Assembly: GCF_030254645.1 (NCBI RefSeq)
Contig: NZ_CP116346.1
Coordinates: 3,165,973-3,229,972, forward strand
DNA: 64,000 bases
Reading direction: 5' to 3'
Source of the DNA: Paucibacter sediminis
GTDB taxonomy: Bacteria > Pseudomonadota > Gammaproteobacteria > Burkholderiales > Burkholderiaceae_C
Shown: one piece after another, positions 17,130-25,337 of the stretch
Layout: every line of letters starts with the position of its first letter
Position numbering within the stretch: the stretch's first letter is position 1
Program-made: the position numbers and the translations under genes
The notes under the pieces: model-generated
Seen by the model: only the letters and a program-made list of their open reading frames with translations
What the model was told of the DNA's origin: nothing
Databases searched by the model: none

Positions 17130-17918
17130 ATGCGGGCCATGCACCAGGCCGCCAAACTTCTTTCTCTGCCGCTCGCCTGGCTGACCTGCACATGCGCGCA
17201 TGCGCAGCAGAGCGAGCCCGCCGCCACGCCCTTCCGCCCCACCGTCACCAGCGGCGCGGCGATTTCCCTGCCCGGCTGGCTGGAGCTGGAACTGGGTGGC
17301 CAGCGCCTGGGCGGGCACGGCGCCGATCGGCGCAGCAGCCTGCCCTATCTGCTCAAGTACTCGTTCAACGAGCAGTGGGCGCTCTTGCTGGGCGGCGACG
17401 CCCGTGTCAGCAGCCGGCCCGCGGGCGCGCCCGCGCTGAGCGGCATGGGCGATACCGCGCTGACGCTCAAATGGCGCGGCAGCGCCGCACCCGAGGGCAC
17501 GAGCTATGGCGTCGAGGCCAGCATCAAATTCCCCACCGCGGGCACCGGCCTGGGCAGTGGTGAGCGCGACTACGGCCTGAAGGGCATCTACGGTCTGGAC
17601 ATCGCCGAGGGCTGGCATCTGGACGGCAACCTGCTCGCCACCCAGCTGGGTGCGGTGGATACGGGGCAGGGGCGTTTGCAGTCGGCCTGGGCGATGGCCT
17701 TGTCGCATAGCGTCGGCCCGGCCTGGACGCTGGCCGCCGACCTCTCGGGCACGCATCAGCGCGGCGCAGCGGACACGGCCCAGCTGCTGGCCGCGGCGAG
17801 CTATGCTCTGAGCCCGCGCCTGGTGCTGGACGGCGGGCTGGCGGGTGGCCTCAATCGCAATACGCCCAAGTGGACCCTGTTCGCCGGCATGACGGTGCTG
17901 CTTGGCCAGCTGCACTGA
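17130..17918 (+). CDS. probable outer membrane beta-barrel protein (phenol-degradation MetA-like)
   Basis: 262 residues. The N-terminus is a signal peptide (MRAMHQAAKLLSLPLAW, cleavage likely after CAHA). The rest alternates short polar and hydrophobic stretches typical of a beta-barrel, ending FAGMTVLLGQLH. It resembles the MetA-pathway phenol degradation/transporter family of barrel proteins; no substrate can be named. Starts at 17115 and 17139 are also possible, but GAGG stands 4 bases before 17130. A hairpin with a T-run follows at 17939. Confidence 0.65.
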   Translation: MRAMHQAAKLLSLPLAWLTCTCAHAQQSEPAATPFRPTVTSGAAISLPGWLELELGGQRLGGHGADRRSSLPYLLKYSFNEQWALLLGGDARVSSRPAGAPALSGMGDTALTLKWRGSAAPEGTSYGVEASIKFPTAGTGLGSGERDYGLKGIYGLDIAEGWHLDGNLLATQLGAVDTGQGRLQSAWAMALSHSVGPAWTLAADLSGTHQRGAADTAQLLAAASYALSPRLVLDGGLAGGLNRNTPKWTLFAGMTVLLGQLH

Positions 17919-17938
17919 TCCGCGCCCACAATGAGAAA

Positions 17939-17974
17939 TGGCCCTTCCTTGCGGAAGGGCCATCTTCATTTTTT
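17939..17974 (+). terminator. rho-independent terminator after the barrel gene
   Basis: TGGCCCTTCC (17939-17948), loop TTGC, and GGAAGGGCCA (17953-17962) form a perfect 10-bp stem, followed by TCTTCATTTTTT. It ends the plus-strand gene and lies at the 3' end of the convergent tRNA gene, whose CCA it abuts. Confidence 0.8.
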
Positions 17975-18049
17975 GGTGCCGGAGAGATGAATCGAACACC
18001 CGACCTTCTCATTACGAATGAGCTGCTCTACCGACTGAGCTACACCGGC
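17974..18049 (-). tRNA. tRNA-Thr (anticodon CGT)
   Basis: A 76-nt cloverleaf can be drawn on the minus strand from 18049 to 17974. It has D-stem GCTC/GAGC, anticodon CGT at 18016-18014 in a TTCGTAA loop, a TTCGATT T-loop and an encoded CCA end. The body closely resembles the E. coli threonine tRNA for ACG codons. Base 6 against base 67 of the acceptor stem is T-T, a mismatch; the other six pairs are Watson-Crick. Confidence 0.95.
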
Positions 18050-18074
18050 GTCAAGCCTGCTATTCTAGCAGAGT

Positions 18075-19088
18075 TTATTGGGCGCTATCAAGATGGTAGG
18101 ACGTGATGCGCTCAACTTCGTTCTTGGAGCCCAGCACCACGGCCACGCGCTCGTGCAGCTTGCCGGGTTTCAGGTCCATGATGCGTTCGCGCGCATTGGT
18201 GGCCGCGCCGCCCGCCTGCTCGACCAGGAAGGCCATCGGATTGGCCTCGTACATCAGGCGCAGCTTGCCGGCCTTGTTGGGCTCGCGCTTGTCCCAGGGG
18301 TACATGAAGACGCCGCCGCGGGTGAGGATGCGGTGCACATCGGCCACCATGGAGGCGATCCAGCGCATATTGAAGTTCTTGCCGCGCGGGCCCTCTTCGC
18401 CGGCCAGGCATTCATCGATATAGCGCTTCACCGGGGCATCCCAGTGGCGCATGTTCGACATATTGATGGCGAATTCCTTGGTGTCCTCGGGGATCTTCAC
18501 GTCCTCATGCGTGAGCACGAAGGAGCCCTGCTCGCGGTCCAGCGTGAACATCGCGACGCCGTCGCCCACCGTCAGCACCAGGGTGGTCTGCGGGCCGTAG
18601 ACGCAGTAGCCGGCCGCGGCCTGGGCCGAGCCGGGCTGCAGGAAGTCGTCCTCGCTGACACCCTTGCTGCCTTCCACCTTCTTGAGCACCGAGAAGATGG
18701 TGCCGATGGAGACGTTCACGTCGATGTTCGACGAGCCATCCAGCGGGTCGAACATCAGCAGGTACTCACCCTGCGGGAAGCGGTTCGGCACCAGGTAGAT
18801 GCCTTCCATCTCCTCCGAGGCCATCGCCGCCAGGTGGCCGCCCCATTCGTTGGCCTCGATCAGCACCTCGTTGGCGATGATGTCGAGCTTCTTCTGCACC
18901 TCGCCCTGCACGTTCTCGCTGCCGGCCGTGCCCAGCACATCGCCCAGCTCGCCCTTGTTGACGCTGATGGCGATACGCTTGCAGGCGCGCGCCACCACCT
19001 CGATCAAGAGACGCAGCTCCTGCGGGATATGGCCATGCTGGCGCTGCTGCTCGATCAGGTACTGGGTCAGGCTGATGCGGCGCGTCAT
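18075..19088 (-). CDS. fbp: class 1 fructose-1,6-bisphosphatase
   Basis: 337 residues, the usual length. It removes the 1-phosphate of fructose 1,6-bisphosphate in gluconeogenesis or the Calvin cycle. The metal site reads [21 protein letters not shown] (here residues about 108-128), and the substrate site [20 protein letters not shown] is intact. The start at 19088 overlaps the stop of pepN (ATGA), so translation is coupled to the aminopeptidase. Confidence 0.96.
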   Translation of the reverse strand: MTRRISLTQYLIEQQRQHGHIPQELRLLIEVVARACKRIAISVNKGELGDVLGTAGSENVQGEVQKKLDIIANEVLIEANEWGGHLAAMASEEMEGIYLVPNRFPQGEYLLMFDPLDGSSNIDVNVSIGTIFSVLKKVEGSKGVSEDDFLQPGSAQAAAGYCVYGPQTTLVLTVGDGVAMFTLDREQGSFVLTHEDVKIPEDTKEFAINMSNMRHWDAPVKRYIDECLAGEEGPRGKNFNMRWIASMVADVHRILTRGGVFMYPWDKREPNKAGKLRLMYEANPMAFLVEQAGGAATNARERIMDLKPGKLHERVAVVLGSKNEVERITSYHLDSAQ

Positions 19089-21778
19089 GCTTGCTCTCCC
19101 TTGGCCTCGGAGGCGAGTGCACGCTCGACGATCTCGCGCACATCGTTGGACAGATCGGCCTTGGCGGCGACGCGGGCGATCGCCTCGCGGGCGGCGCTGC
19201 GGTAGGGCTCGGCCAGCACGGTCCAGCGGTCCATCACGCGCGCCAGGCGGCTGGCGATCTGCGGATTGATGGCGTCCAGCGCCAGCACCTGCTCGGCCCA
19301 GAACACATAGCCGGCCGCGTCCTTGCGATGGAAGGCGGCGGGGTTGAACATGCACAGCGAGAAGATCAGGCTGCGCGCGCGGTTCGGGTTCTTGAGCGTG
19401 AAGTCCGGATGCTGCATCAGCTGCTTGACGCGCGCGAAGCTCTTGCCGTCCAGCTCGGGCGTGCGGCCCTGCAGCGCGAACCACTTGTCGATCACCAGCT
19501 CGTCGCCCTTGAAGAGGGCGTGGAAGCGTGCCAGCGCCGGCTCGGCCAGCTCGGCATGGGCGGCCACCAGGGCCGACAGGGCGCCCAGGCGGTCGGTCAT
19601 ATTGCCGGCGTCCTTGAAGCGCTGGTAGGCGCGGCCGGGCCACACGCTGTCGCCGCTCTGCGTGGCGTTCAGCACCAGCATCGCCAGCGCCAGATTGGCC
19701 AGCGCGCGCCGGCCCGACTGCACCGGATCGGGCGCATAGCCGGCCTTCACCTGGTGGGCCTCATAGGCCTCGGCCCAGTCGGTCGCCAGGGCCTGCGCCA
19801 GTTGCAGGCGCGCCGCTTCCACCGCGGCGTGGATGGCCTGCGGGTCGACCACGTCCAGCTGCTCGGCGATATAGGCCTCGCCGGGCAGGGTCAGGGCCAG
19901 CTCCTTGAAGGCGGCGTCCAGCTCAGCGTGGCGCAGCACGGCGCGCATCGCCTCGATATAGGCCGCGTCCAGCACCAGCGGCGCGCCGCTGCGCACCGCC
20001 GCGAGGATGCGGTTCAGCGCCAGGCGCTGGCTGGCTTCCCAGCGGTTGAAGGCGTCGCTGTCGTGCTTGAGCAGGGTCAGCAGCTCGGCATCGCTGAGGC
20101 CGTCGTCCAGCACCACCGGGGCCGAGAAGCCGCGCAGCAGCGAGGGTACGGGGGCGCTCGCCACCTCCACGAACACAAAACTCTGCTCGGCCTGGTCCAG
20201 CACCAGCACGCGCTCGGTGCCAGCCGCAGCCGCTTCGCCCTGCAGCTGCAGCGGCAAGGCCTGACCCTCGTGGGTCAGCAGACCCAGCGCCACCGGGATC
20301 ACCTGGGGCAGCTTGTCGGCCTGGCCCGGCGTGGCGGGGGTGGATTGCTTGAGCGTGAGCGTGTAGGTCCGGGCCTCGGCGTCGTAGCTGCCGCGCGCCT
20401 GCAGATGCGGCGTGCCGGCCTGCGAGTACCAGCGCTTGAAGGCGTCCAGGCGCGTCGTCAGGGCGGAGCCGGGGTTGGCGTCGGCAATGGCCTGGGCGAA
20501 GTCGTCGCAGGTCACGGCCTGGCCGTCGTGGCGCTCGAAGTAGAGCTTCATGCCGGCCTCGAAGCCGGCGCGGCCGACCAGGGTCTGGTACATGCGCACC
20601 ACCTCGGAGCCCTTGTCGTAGACCGTGGCGGTGTAGAAGTTGTTGATCTCCACATAGGAGTCGGGGCGCACCGGATGCGCCATCGCGCCCGAGTCCTCGG
20701 GGAACTGCATGGCGCGCAGCTGGCGCACGTCCTGGATGCGGCAGACCGCGCGCGCGCTCGGCGTGGCGGCCATGTCCATGCTGAATTCCTGGTCGCGGAA
20801 GACCGTCAGGCCTTCCTTCAGCGAGAGCTGGAACCAGTCGCGGCAGGTGACGCGGTTGCCGGTCCAGTTGTGGAAGTACTCATGCGCGACGATGCTCTCG
20901 ATGCGATGGAAGTCGGCATCGGTGGCGGTGGCGGGCGAGGCCAGCAGGGCGCTGGTGTTGAAGATGTTGAGGCCCTTGTTCTCCATCGCGCCCATATTGA
21001 AGTCGGACACGCCGACCACCATGAAGCGTTCCAGATCCAGCGGCAGCTTGAAGCGCGCCTCGTCCCAGACGATGGAGGCGATCAGCGAGTTCATCGCGTG
21101 CTCGGTCTTCTCCAGATCGCCGCGGCGCACGAAAACCTGCAGCAGATGGTCCTTGCCGGCGCGGGTGCGGATGCGCTGCTCGCGTGCCACCAGGTCGCCC
21201 GCCACCAGGGCGAACAGATAGCTGGGCTTGGGGAAGGGGTCGTGCCACTTGGCAAAGTGGCGGCCATTGTCGAGCTCGCCCGCTTCCAGCAGATTGCCGT
21301 TCGACAGCAGCACCGGGTACTTGGCCTTGTCGGCGCGCAGATGCACCGAATAGACCGCCATCACGTCCGGGCGATCCAGGAAGTAGGTGATGCGGCGGAA
21401 GCCCTCGGCCTCGCATTGCGTGAAGAAGCTGCCGCCCGAGGTGTAGAGACCGCTCAAGGAGGTGTTCTTCTCGGGCGCGCAGCTGTTGCGGATCTCCAGC
21501 GTGAAGTCGGCATCGGGCGCGCCCTCGATGATCAGCTCATGCCCTTCCTGGCGGAAGGACACGCTATCGCCATTGATCAGCACGCGCAGCAGGTTGAGCT
21601 CTTCGCCATGCAGGCGCAGCGGGCCATGCGGCACGGCGCTGTTGCGCTCGATCTGCATCTTGCTGGTCACCAGGGTCTTGGCCGGCTCCAGGTCGAAGGT
21701 CAGGTCTACGGTGCGAATCCAGAAGGCCGGGGCCAGGTAGTCTTCGCGGCGGATCAGAGTGGCAGAGCCTTCACGCAT
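19085..21778 (-). CDS. pepN: aminopeptidase N
   Basis: 897 residues from the ATG at 21778, which has AAGGA 8 bases upstream; the ATG at 21787 has that site directly against it. M1-family zinc aminopeptidase with the substrate motif [12 protein letters not shown] and zinc motif [14 protein letters not shown] plus the distal Glu in [14 protein letters not shown]. It is a cytosolic exopeptidase of broad specificity. It is followed with a 4-base overlap by fbp and preceded by prfB, with a terminator between the two. Confidence 0.95.
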   Translation of the reverse strand: MREGSATLIRREDYLAPAFWIRTVDLTFDLEPAKTLVTSKMQIERNSAVPHGPLRLHGEELNLLRVLINGDSVSFRQEGHELIIEGAPDADFTLEIRNSCAPEKNTSLSGLYTSGGSFFTQCEAEGFRRITYFLDRPDVMAVYSVHLRADKAKYPVLLSNGNLLEAGELDNGRHFAKWHDPFPKPSYLFALVAGDLVAREQRIRTRAGKDHLLQVFVRRGDLEKTEHAMNSLIASIVWDEARFKLPLDLERFMVVGVSDFNMGAMENKGLNIFNTSALLASPATATDADFHRIESIVAHEYFHNWTGNRVTCRDWFQLSLKEGLTVFRDQEFSMDMAATPSARAVCRIQDVRQLRAMQFPEDSGAMAHPVRPDSYVEINNFYTATVYDKGSEVVRMYQTLVGRAGFEAGMKLYFERHDGQAVTCDDFAQAIADANPGSALTTRLDAFKRWYSQAGTPHLQARGSYDAEARTYTLTLKQSTPATPGQADKLPQVIPVALGLLTHEGQALPLQLQGEAAAAGTERVLVLDQAEQSFVFVEVASAPVPSLLRGFSAPVVLDDGLSDAELLTLLKHDSDAFNRWEASQRLALNRILAAVRSGAPLVLDAAYIEAMRAVLRHAELDAAFKELALTLPGEAYIAEQLDVVDPQAIHAAVEAARLQLAQALATDWAEAYEAHQVKAGYAPDPVQSGRRALANLALAMLVLNATQSGDSVWPGRAYQRFKDAGNMTDRLGALSALVAAHAELAEPALARFHALFKGDELVIDKWFALQGRTPELDGKSFARVKQLMQHPDFTLKNPNRARSLIFSLCMFNPAAFHRKDAAGYVFWAEQVLALDAINPQIASRLARVMDRWTVLAEPYRSAAREAIARVAAKADLSNDVREIVERALASEAKGEQA

Positions 21779-21790
21779 GGTGGGCATCCT

Positions 21791-21829
21791 TGGAATAAAG
21801 CGAAGCCCCGGCTGGATCGCAGCCGGGGC
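21791..21829 (-). terminator. terminator after prfB
   Basis: On the minus strand GCCCCGGCTG, a 5-base loop and CAGCCGGGGC (21829-21805) form a 10-bp stem 10 bases after the prfB stop, followed by TTCGCTTTATTCC. It separates prfB from pepN, although the T-rich tail reaches the pepN ribosome site. Confidence 0.7.
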
Positions 21830-21838
21830 AGGGTGGGT

Positions 21839-22943
21839 TTAAACGCCTTGCTTCAGGCTCTCGGAAATGAAGGGGTCGAGATCGCCGTCCAGCACCTTCT
21901 GGGTGGCCGAGGTCTCGTAGTTGGTGCGCAGGTCCTTGATACGGCTCTGGTCCAGCACATAGCTGCGGATCTGGTGACCCCAGCCCACATCGGTCTTGGT
22001 GTCCTCGAGCTTTTGCTGCTCTTCCTGGCGCTTGCGCATCTCGTGGTCGTACAGGCGCGAGCGCAGGCGCTTCCAGGCCACGTCGCGGTTGCTGTGCTGG
22101 CTGCGGCCGTCCTGGCATTGCACCACGATGCCGGTCGGGATGTGGGTCAGGCGCACCGCCGAGTCGGTCTTGTTGATGTGCTGGCCGCCGGCGCCCGAGG
22201 CGCGGAAGGTGTCGGTGCGTACATCGGCCGGGTTGATGTCGATCTCGATCGAGTCATCGATCTCGGGGTAGACGAACAGCGAGGCAAAGCTGGTGTGGCG
22301 GCCGCCCGAAGAGTCGAACGGGCTCTTGCGCACCAGGCGGTGCACGCCGGTCTCGGTGCGCAGCAGGCCGAAGGCATATTCGCCCTCCACCTTGATGGTG
22401 GCGCTCTTGATGCCGGCCACGTCGCCAGGGGTCTCGTCTTCCAGCGTTGCCTTGAAGCCCTTGCGTTCGCAGTACTTCAGGTACTGACGCAGCAGCATGC
22501 CGGCCCAGTCGCAGGCCTCGGTGCCACCGGCGCCGGCCTGGATGTCGATGAAGCAGTTGCTCGGATCGGCCGGGTTGTTGAACATGCGGCGGAACTCGAA
22601 CTGCTCGACGATCTCCCGCAGCTTGGCCGCGTCGGCCTCGATCGCCTCCAGGCCGGCGAAGTCGTCGTCGGCCTTGGACATCTCGTACAGCTCGCTGTTG
22701 TCCGAGAGGTTGCTGGTGAGGTGGTTGATGGTCTCGACCACGTTTTCCAGCGTGCGCTTTTCCTTGCCCAGCTCCTGGGCCCGCTTGGGCTCGTTCCAGA
22801 CGTTGGGGTTCTCCAGCGCGGCGTTGACCTCGTTCAGTCGCAGTGCTTTGCGGTCGTAGTCAAAGATACCCCCTTAGCGCGTCGGTACGCGCTGTCAGAT
22901 CGGCGAGGGTGGACCCGATGGCATTGATGCGTTCGATATCCAT
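21839..22943 (-). CDS. prfB: peptide chain release factor 2, with programmed +1 frameshift
   Basis: RF2 recognises UGA and UAA stops. The gene starts at the ATG at 22943 and reads 27 codons to an in-frame TGA at 22862-22860 within AGGGGGTATCTTTGAC, the conserved RF2 frameshift site with its internal Shine-Dalgarno. A +1 shift at CTT continues in the next frame from GAC (22861) to 21839, giving about 367 residues, close to E. coli RF2. The tripeptide anticodon SPF ([10 protein letters not shown]) and the catalytic GGQ ([15 protein letters not shown]) are present. Confidence 0.97.
22860..22880 (-). promoter_or_regulatory. RF2 programmed frameshift site
   Basis: On the minus strand AGGGGG, TAT, CTT, TGA, C: an internal ribosome-site-like purine run three bases before the slippery CTT and the TGA stop. 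When RF2 is scarce the ribosome slips +1 and completes RF2, giving autoregulation, as known for most bacterial prfB genes. Confidence 0.95.
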
Positions 22944-23048
22944 GGTGTTTCCAGTTCTAGGCTCGGGTGCGAGCAACCGCGCATTTTTACATGAGCCGGC
23001 ATGGGGCACACTGGGAGCCCTGCTCATTCAGCCACGGAATCGGTGCCC

Positions 23049-23330
23049 ATGAACCTTGAATCCGACCCCAGCCGGCCCAGTCTTGCCGAGGCGCAGCGGC
23101 AGAGTTACTGGCTCAGGACGCGGCGCCTGACGCTGTGGCTGCTGCTGATCTGGGCCGGGGTGAGCTTCGGCCTGATCTACTTTGCGCGCGATCTGAGCTT
23201 CACCTTCTTCGGCTGGCCGTTCAGCTTCTGGGTGGCTTCGCAGGGCGCGCTGCTGGTCTATCTGGCCATCGTCGTCTACTACGCCTGGGCGATGCGGCGG
23301 CTGGACGCGGCCCAGCGCGAGCTGGACTGA
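23049..23330 (+). CDS. DUF4212 protein, small subunit of a sodium:solute symporter
   Basis: 93 residues with two membrane helices (about 27-47 and 60-82). The DUF4212 signature is clear: YWLRTRRLTLWLLLIWAGVS, then FFGWPFSFWVASQGALLVYL. Members are normally encoded directly upstream of a large VC_2705-type sodium:solute symporter (acetate/solute uptake). Here the next plus-strand gene is over 1 kb away and the following gene is a convergent hydrolase, so no partner is present. The gene is divergent from prfB. Confidence 0.88.
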   Translation: MNLESDPSRPSLAEAQRQSYWLRTRRLTLWLLLIWAGVSFGLIYFARDLSFTFFGWPFSFWVASQGALLVYLAIVVYYAWAMRRLDAAQRELD

Positions 23331-23335
23331 GTGCG

Positions 23336-23407
23336 CACCGAGGGCGAGCCCTGCGGCTTGCCCGACGGCCCACGAAGGCCCGGGCGCCTGCCCGCGCCCG
23401 GGCTGAC
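23336..23407. repeat. 72-bp intergenic repeat, copy 2
   Basis: This second copy of the element at 3783-3854 has 64/72 identity and no gaps, with the two hairpins preserved (GGGCGAGCC/GGCTTGCCC with G-T pairing, and CGGGCGC/GCGCCCG, where a compensated change strengthens the stem). It lies between the convergent DUF4212 and hydrolase genes and ends 4 bases before the hydrolase stop codon. Confidence 0.7.
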
Positions 23408-23410
23408 CGG

Positions 23411-24310
23411 TCAGCCCAGAAAGGCCGCCAGGGCCTCGGCCAGCTCCTCCGGCTGGTCGTGGTGCAGCATATGGCCGGCATCCTTGAGCGTGACGCTGCG
23501 CACGCTGGGCACCACCGCCAGGCGGGCCTCGAAATCGGCGCGCGGGTAGCGATCGCCCCACCATTTCGTCATGTCGGTGCTGTCCCCCTCGACCCAAAGC
23601 GTGGGCGCCTGGATGCGCGCCCAGGTGGCGAGGATCTCGGCCTTGCGGTAGAGCACCGGATTGCTGCGCTTGTGGGCGGCATCGCCCAGGATGTGCCAGG
23701 CGCCGTCGATCTCGCGCGACCAATGCGGCGCCAGCCAGGCGGCCTTGGCCGGCGAGAGGCGCGGGTTGGTCTTCATCAGGCGCTCCGCCACCGCCTGCAG
23801 GCTGCCATAGGTCTTGAGTTGGGGCTGCTGCTTCAGCTCGTCCAGCCATTGCGTCAGGCGGCCTGGCGCCTGGGCGGGGATGGTCTCGGGCAGACCGAAA
23901 CCCTCCAGGTTGACGAGGCGGCGGATGCGCGCCGGCCGCACGCCGGCGTAGCTCATCACCACATTGCCGCCCATGCTGTGGCCCAGCAGATCCACCGCTG
24001 CCTCGGGGCTGACGGCGTCCAGCAGGGCGTCCAGATCGCCCAGGTAGTCGGGGAACCAGTAGCTGTCGGCGCCGCTCGAGTCGGTGAGACCGAAGCCGCG
24101 CCAGTCCATCGCCACCACATGGCGATCCTGCTGCAGCGCGTCCACCACGAACTGGAAGGAGGCTCCCACGTCCATCCAGCCATGCAGCATCACCAGGCTG
24201 GGCCGGCCGGGCTGCGGCTGGCCCCAGCTCAGCACATGGTGCCTGAGCCCCCGCAACGTGAGGAACTGGCTTTGATGGGGCCGGCGGGCGAGGTAGGGCG
24301 TGGCTTGCAT
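23411..24310 (-). CDS. alpha/beta hydrolase
   Basis: 299 residues, soluble. The alpha/beta hydrolase fold shows the oxyanion motif VMLHGWMDVGASF (about residue 40), nucleophile elbow DLLGHSMGGNV (about 110) and catalytic His in DAGHMLHHDQPEEL (about 280); the acid is probably the Asp in VEGDSTDM. The substrate is unknown, as in most such single hydrolases. It is divergent from the GNAT gene, with 74 bases between starts. Confidence 0.88.
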   Translation of the reverse strand: MQATPYLARRPHQSQFLTLRGLRHHVLSWGQPQPGRPSLVMLHGWMDVGASFQFVVDALQQDRHVVAMDWRGFGLTDSSGADSYWFPDYLGDLDALLDAVSPEAAVDLLGHSMGGNVVMSYAGVRPARIRRLVNLEGFGLPETIPAQAPGRLTQWLDELKQQPQLKTYGSLQAVAERLMKTNPRLSPAKAAWLAPHWSREIDGAWHILGDAAHKRSNPVLYRKAEILATWARIQAPTLWVEGDSTDMTKWWGDRYPRADFEARLAVVPSVRSVTLKDAGHMLHHDQPEELAEALAAFLG

Positions 24311-24384
24311 GGCGGCAATGTAGCGCGCACAAGCGCGGCACGCTGTCGGCCGCGGGACAAGACCCGGCAGGCAGAATTGCGGCC

Positions 24385-24867
24385 ATGAGCACCCCTGACT
24401 ATCAATTGCGCCCCGCCGAGCCCCGCGACATTGCCGCCATCGTGGGCCTGATCGCCGAACTCGCCGAGTTCGAGCAACTCAGCCACCTGCTGGAACTGCG
24501 CCCGCAGGACTTGCAGCGCCATATGTTCGGCGAACGCCCGGTGGTGGAGGGTCTGGTCGGCGAACTGGCCGGCGAGGTGGTGGGCTACGCGCTCTTCTTC
24601 ACCAACTTCTCCACCTTCCTGGGCAAGCCGGGCCTGTATCTGGAGGATTTGTATGTGCGCCCCGCGCACCGCGGCAGCGGCCTGGGCAAGCGCATGCTGA
24701 GTCGGCTGGCGCAGCTCGCGGTGGAGCGCGACTATGGCCGCTTCGAGTGGAGCGTGCTGGACTGGAACGAGAGCGCGATCCGCTTCTACGAGAAGATGGG
24801 CGCCAGCCTGCTGCCCGACTGGCGCATCTGCCGGCTCAGCGGCGCGGCGCTGCAGGCCTACCGTTAG
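24385..24867 (+). CDS. GNAT family N-acetyltransferase
   Basis: 160 residues, a single GNAT domain with the acetyl-CoA loop LYVRPAHRGSGLGKRML (about residues 90-106) and WSVLDWNESAIRFYEKMGAS. It resembles the diamine/spermidine-type acetyltransferase subgroup, though the substrate is not determined. The stop overlaps the stop of the convergent ArsC-like gene by 4 bases. Confidence 0.88.
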   Translation: MSTPDYQLRPAEPRDIAAIVGLIAELAEFEQLSHLLELRPQDLQRHMFGERPVVEGLVGELAGEVVGYALFFTNFSTFLGKPGLYLEDLYVRPAHRGSGLGKRMLSRLAQLAVERDYGRFEWSVLDWNESAIRFYEKMGASLLPDWRICRLSGAALQAYR

Positions 24868-25211
24868 AGAACGGTGAGCGCCAGCTCGGGCGGCCGGGCG
24901 ATCACGGCGCGCCGGCCGTTCACCACGATGGGGCGCTGCAGCAGCCTGGGATGGCTGGCAATGGCTTGCAGCAGCGCGTCGTCGCCGAGCTCGGTGTCGG
25001 CCAGGCCCAGCTGGACATATTCGTCCTCGCCACTGCGCAGCAGCGCACGCGCGCTCACGCCCAGACGCTGCTGCAAGGCCTGCAAATCGGCCATGCCGGG
25101 CGGGGTCTGCAGATACTCGATCACCTCGGGCCGCAGGCCGCGCTCGGTCAGCAGGGCCAGCGCCTCGCGGGACTTGGAGCAGCGCGGGTTGTGGTAGATC
25201 TGCAGCGACAT
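24864..25211 (-). CDS. ArsC family (arsenate reductase-like) protein
   Basis: 115 residues with a thioredoxin-like fold and the ArsC motif YHNPRCSKSREALALL, where the single Cys (about residue 10) is the arsenate-binding cysteine in glutaredoxin-dependent ArsC. The C-terminal RPIVVNGRRAVIARPPE matches the family, including the arginines that stabilise the arsenate. No ars operon genes are nearby, so it may serve another thiol-redox role as YfgD or Spx-like relatives do. Confidence 0.88.
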   Translation of the reverse strand: MSLQIYHNPRCSKSREALALLTERGLRPEVIEYLQTPPGMADLQALQQRLGVSARALLRSGEDEYVQLGLADTELGDDALLQAIASHPRLLQRPIVVNGRRAVIARPPELALTVL

Positions 25212-25337
25212 ATGGATTCTGGGGATGGACGGGCGCTCAGTGTAGGGGCCGCGGACACTCGGGGAATCCATGACTTGTGGCAGGGCGAGTGTCGCTAGCA
25301 TGTGCCCTCCGTTGCCGCGACTGAGGATGGAGGGTGC

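Noticed and set aside
17066-17140. Longer VanZ start at 17140
   Set aside because: It would overlap the start of the divergent barrel-protein gene, and the extra residues do not fit the family, which begins close to the first membrane helix.
19091-22927. A 1278-codon open frame on the plus strand
   Set aside because: It lies antisense to pepN and prfB, which have complete family motifs. Long antisense frames are expected in high-GC DNA, and the translation is His/Gln/Arg-rich low complexity.
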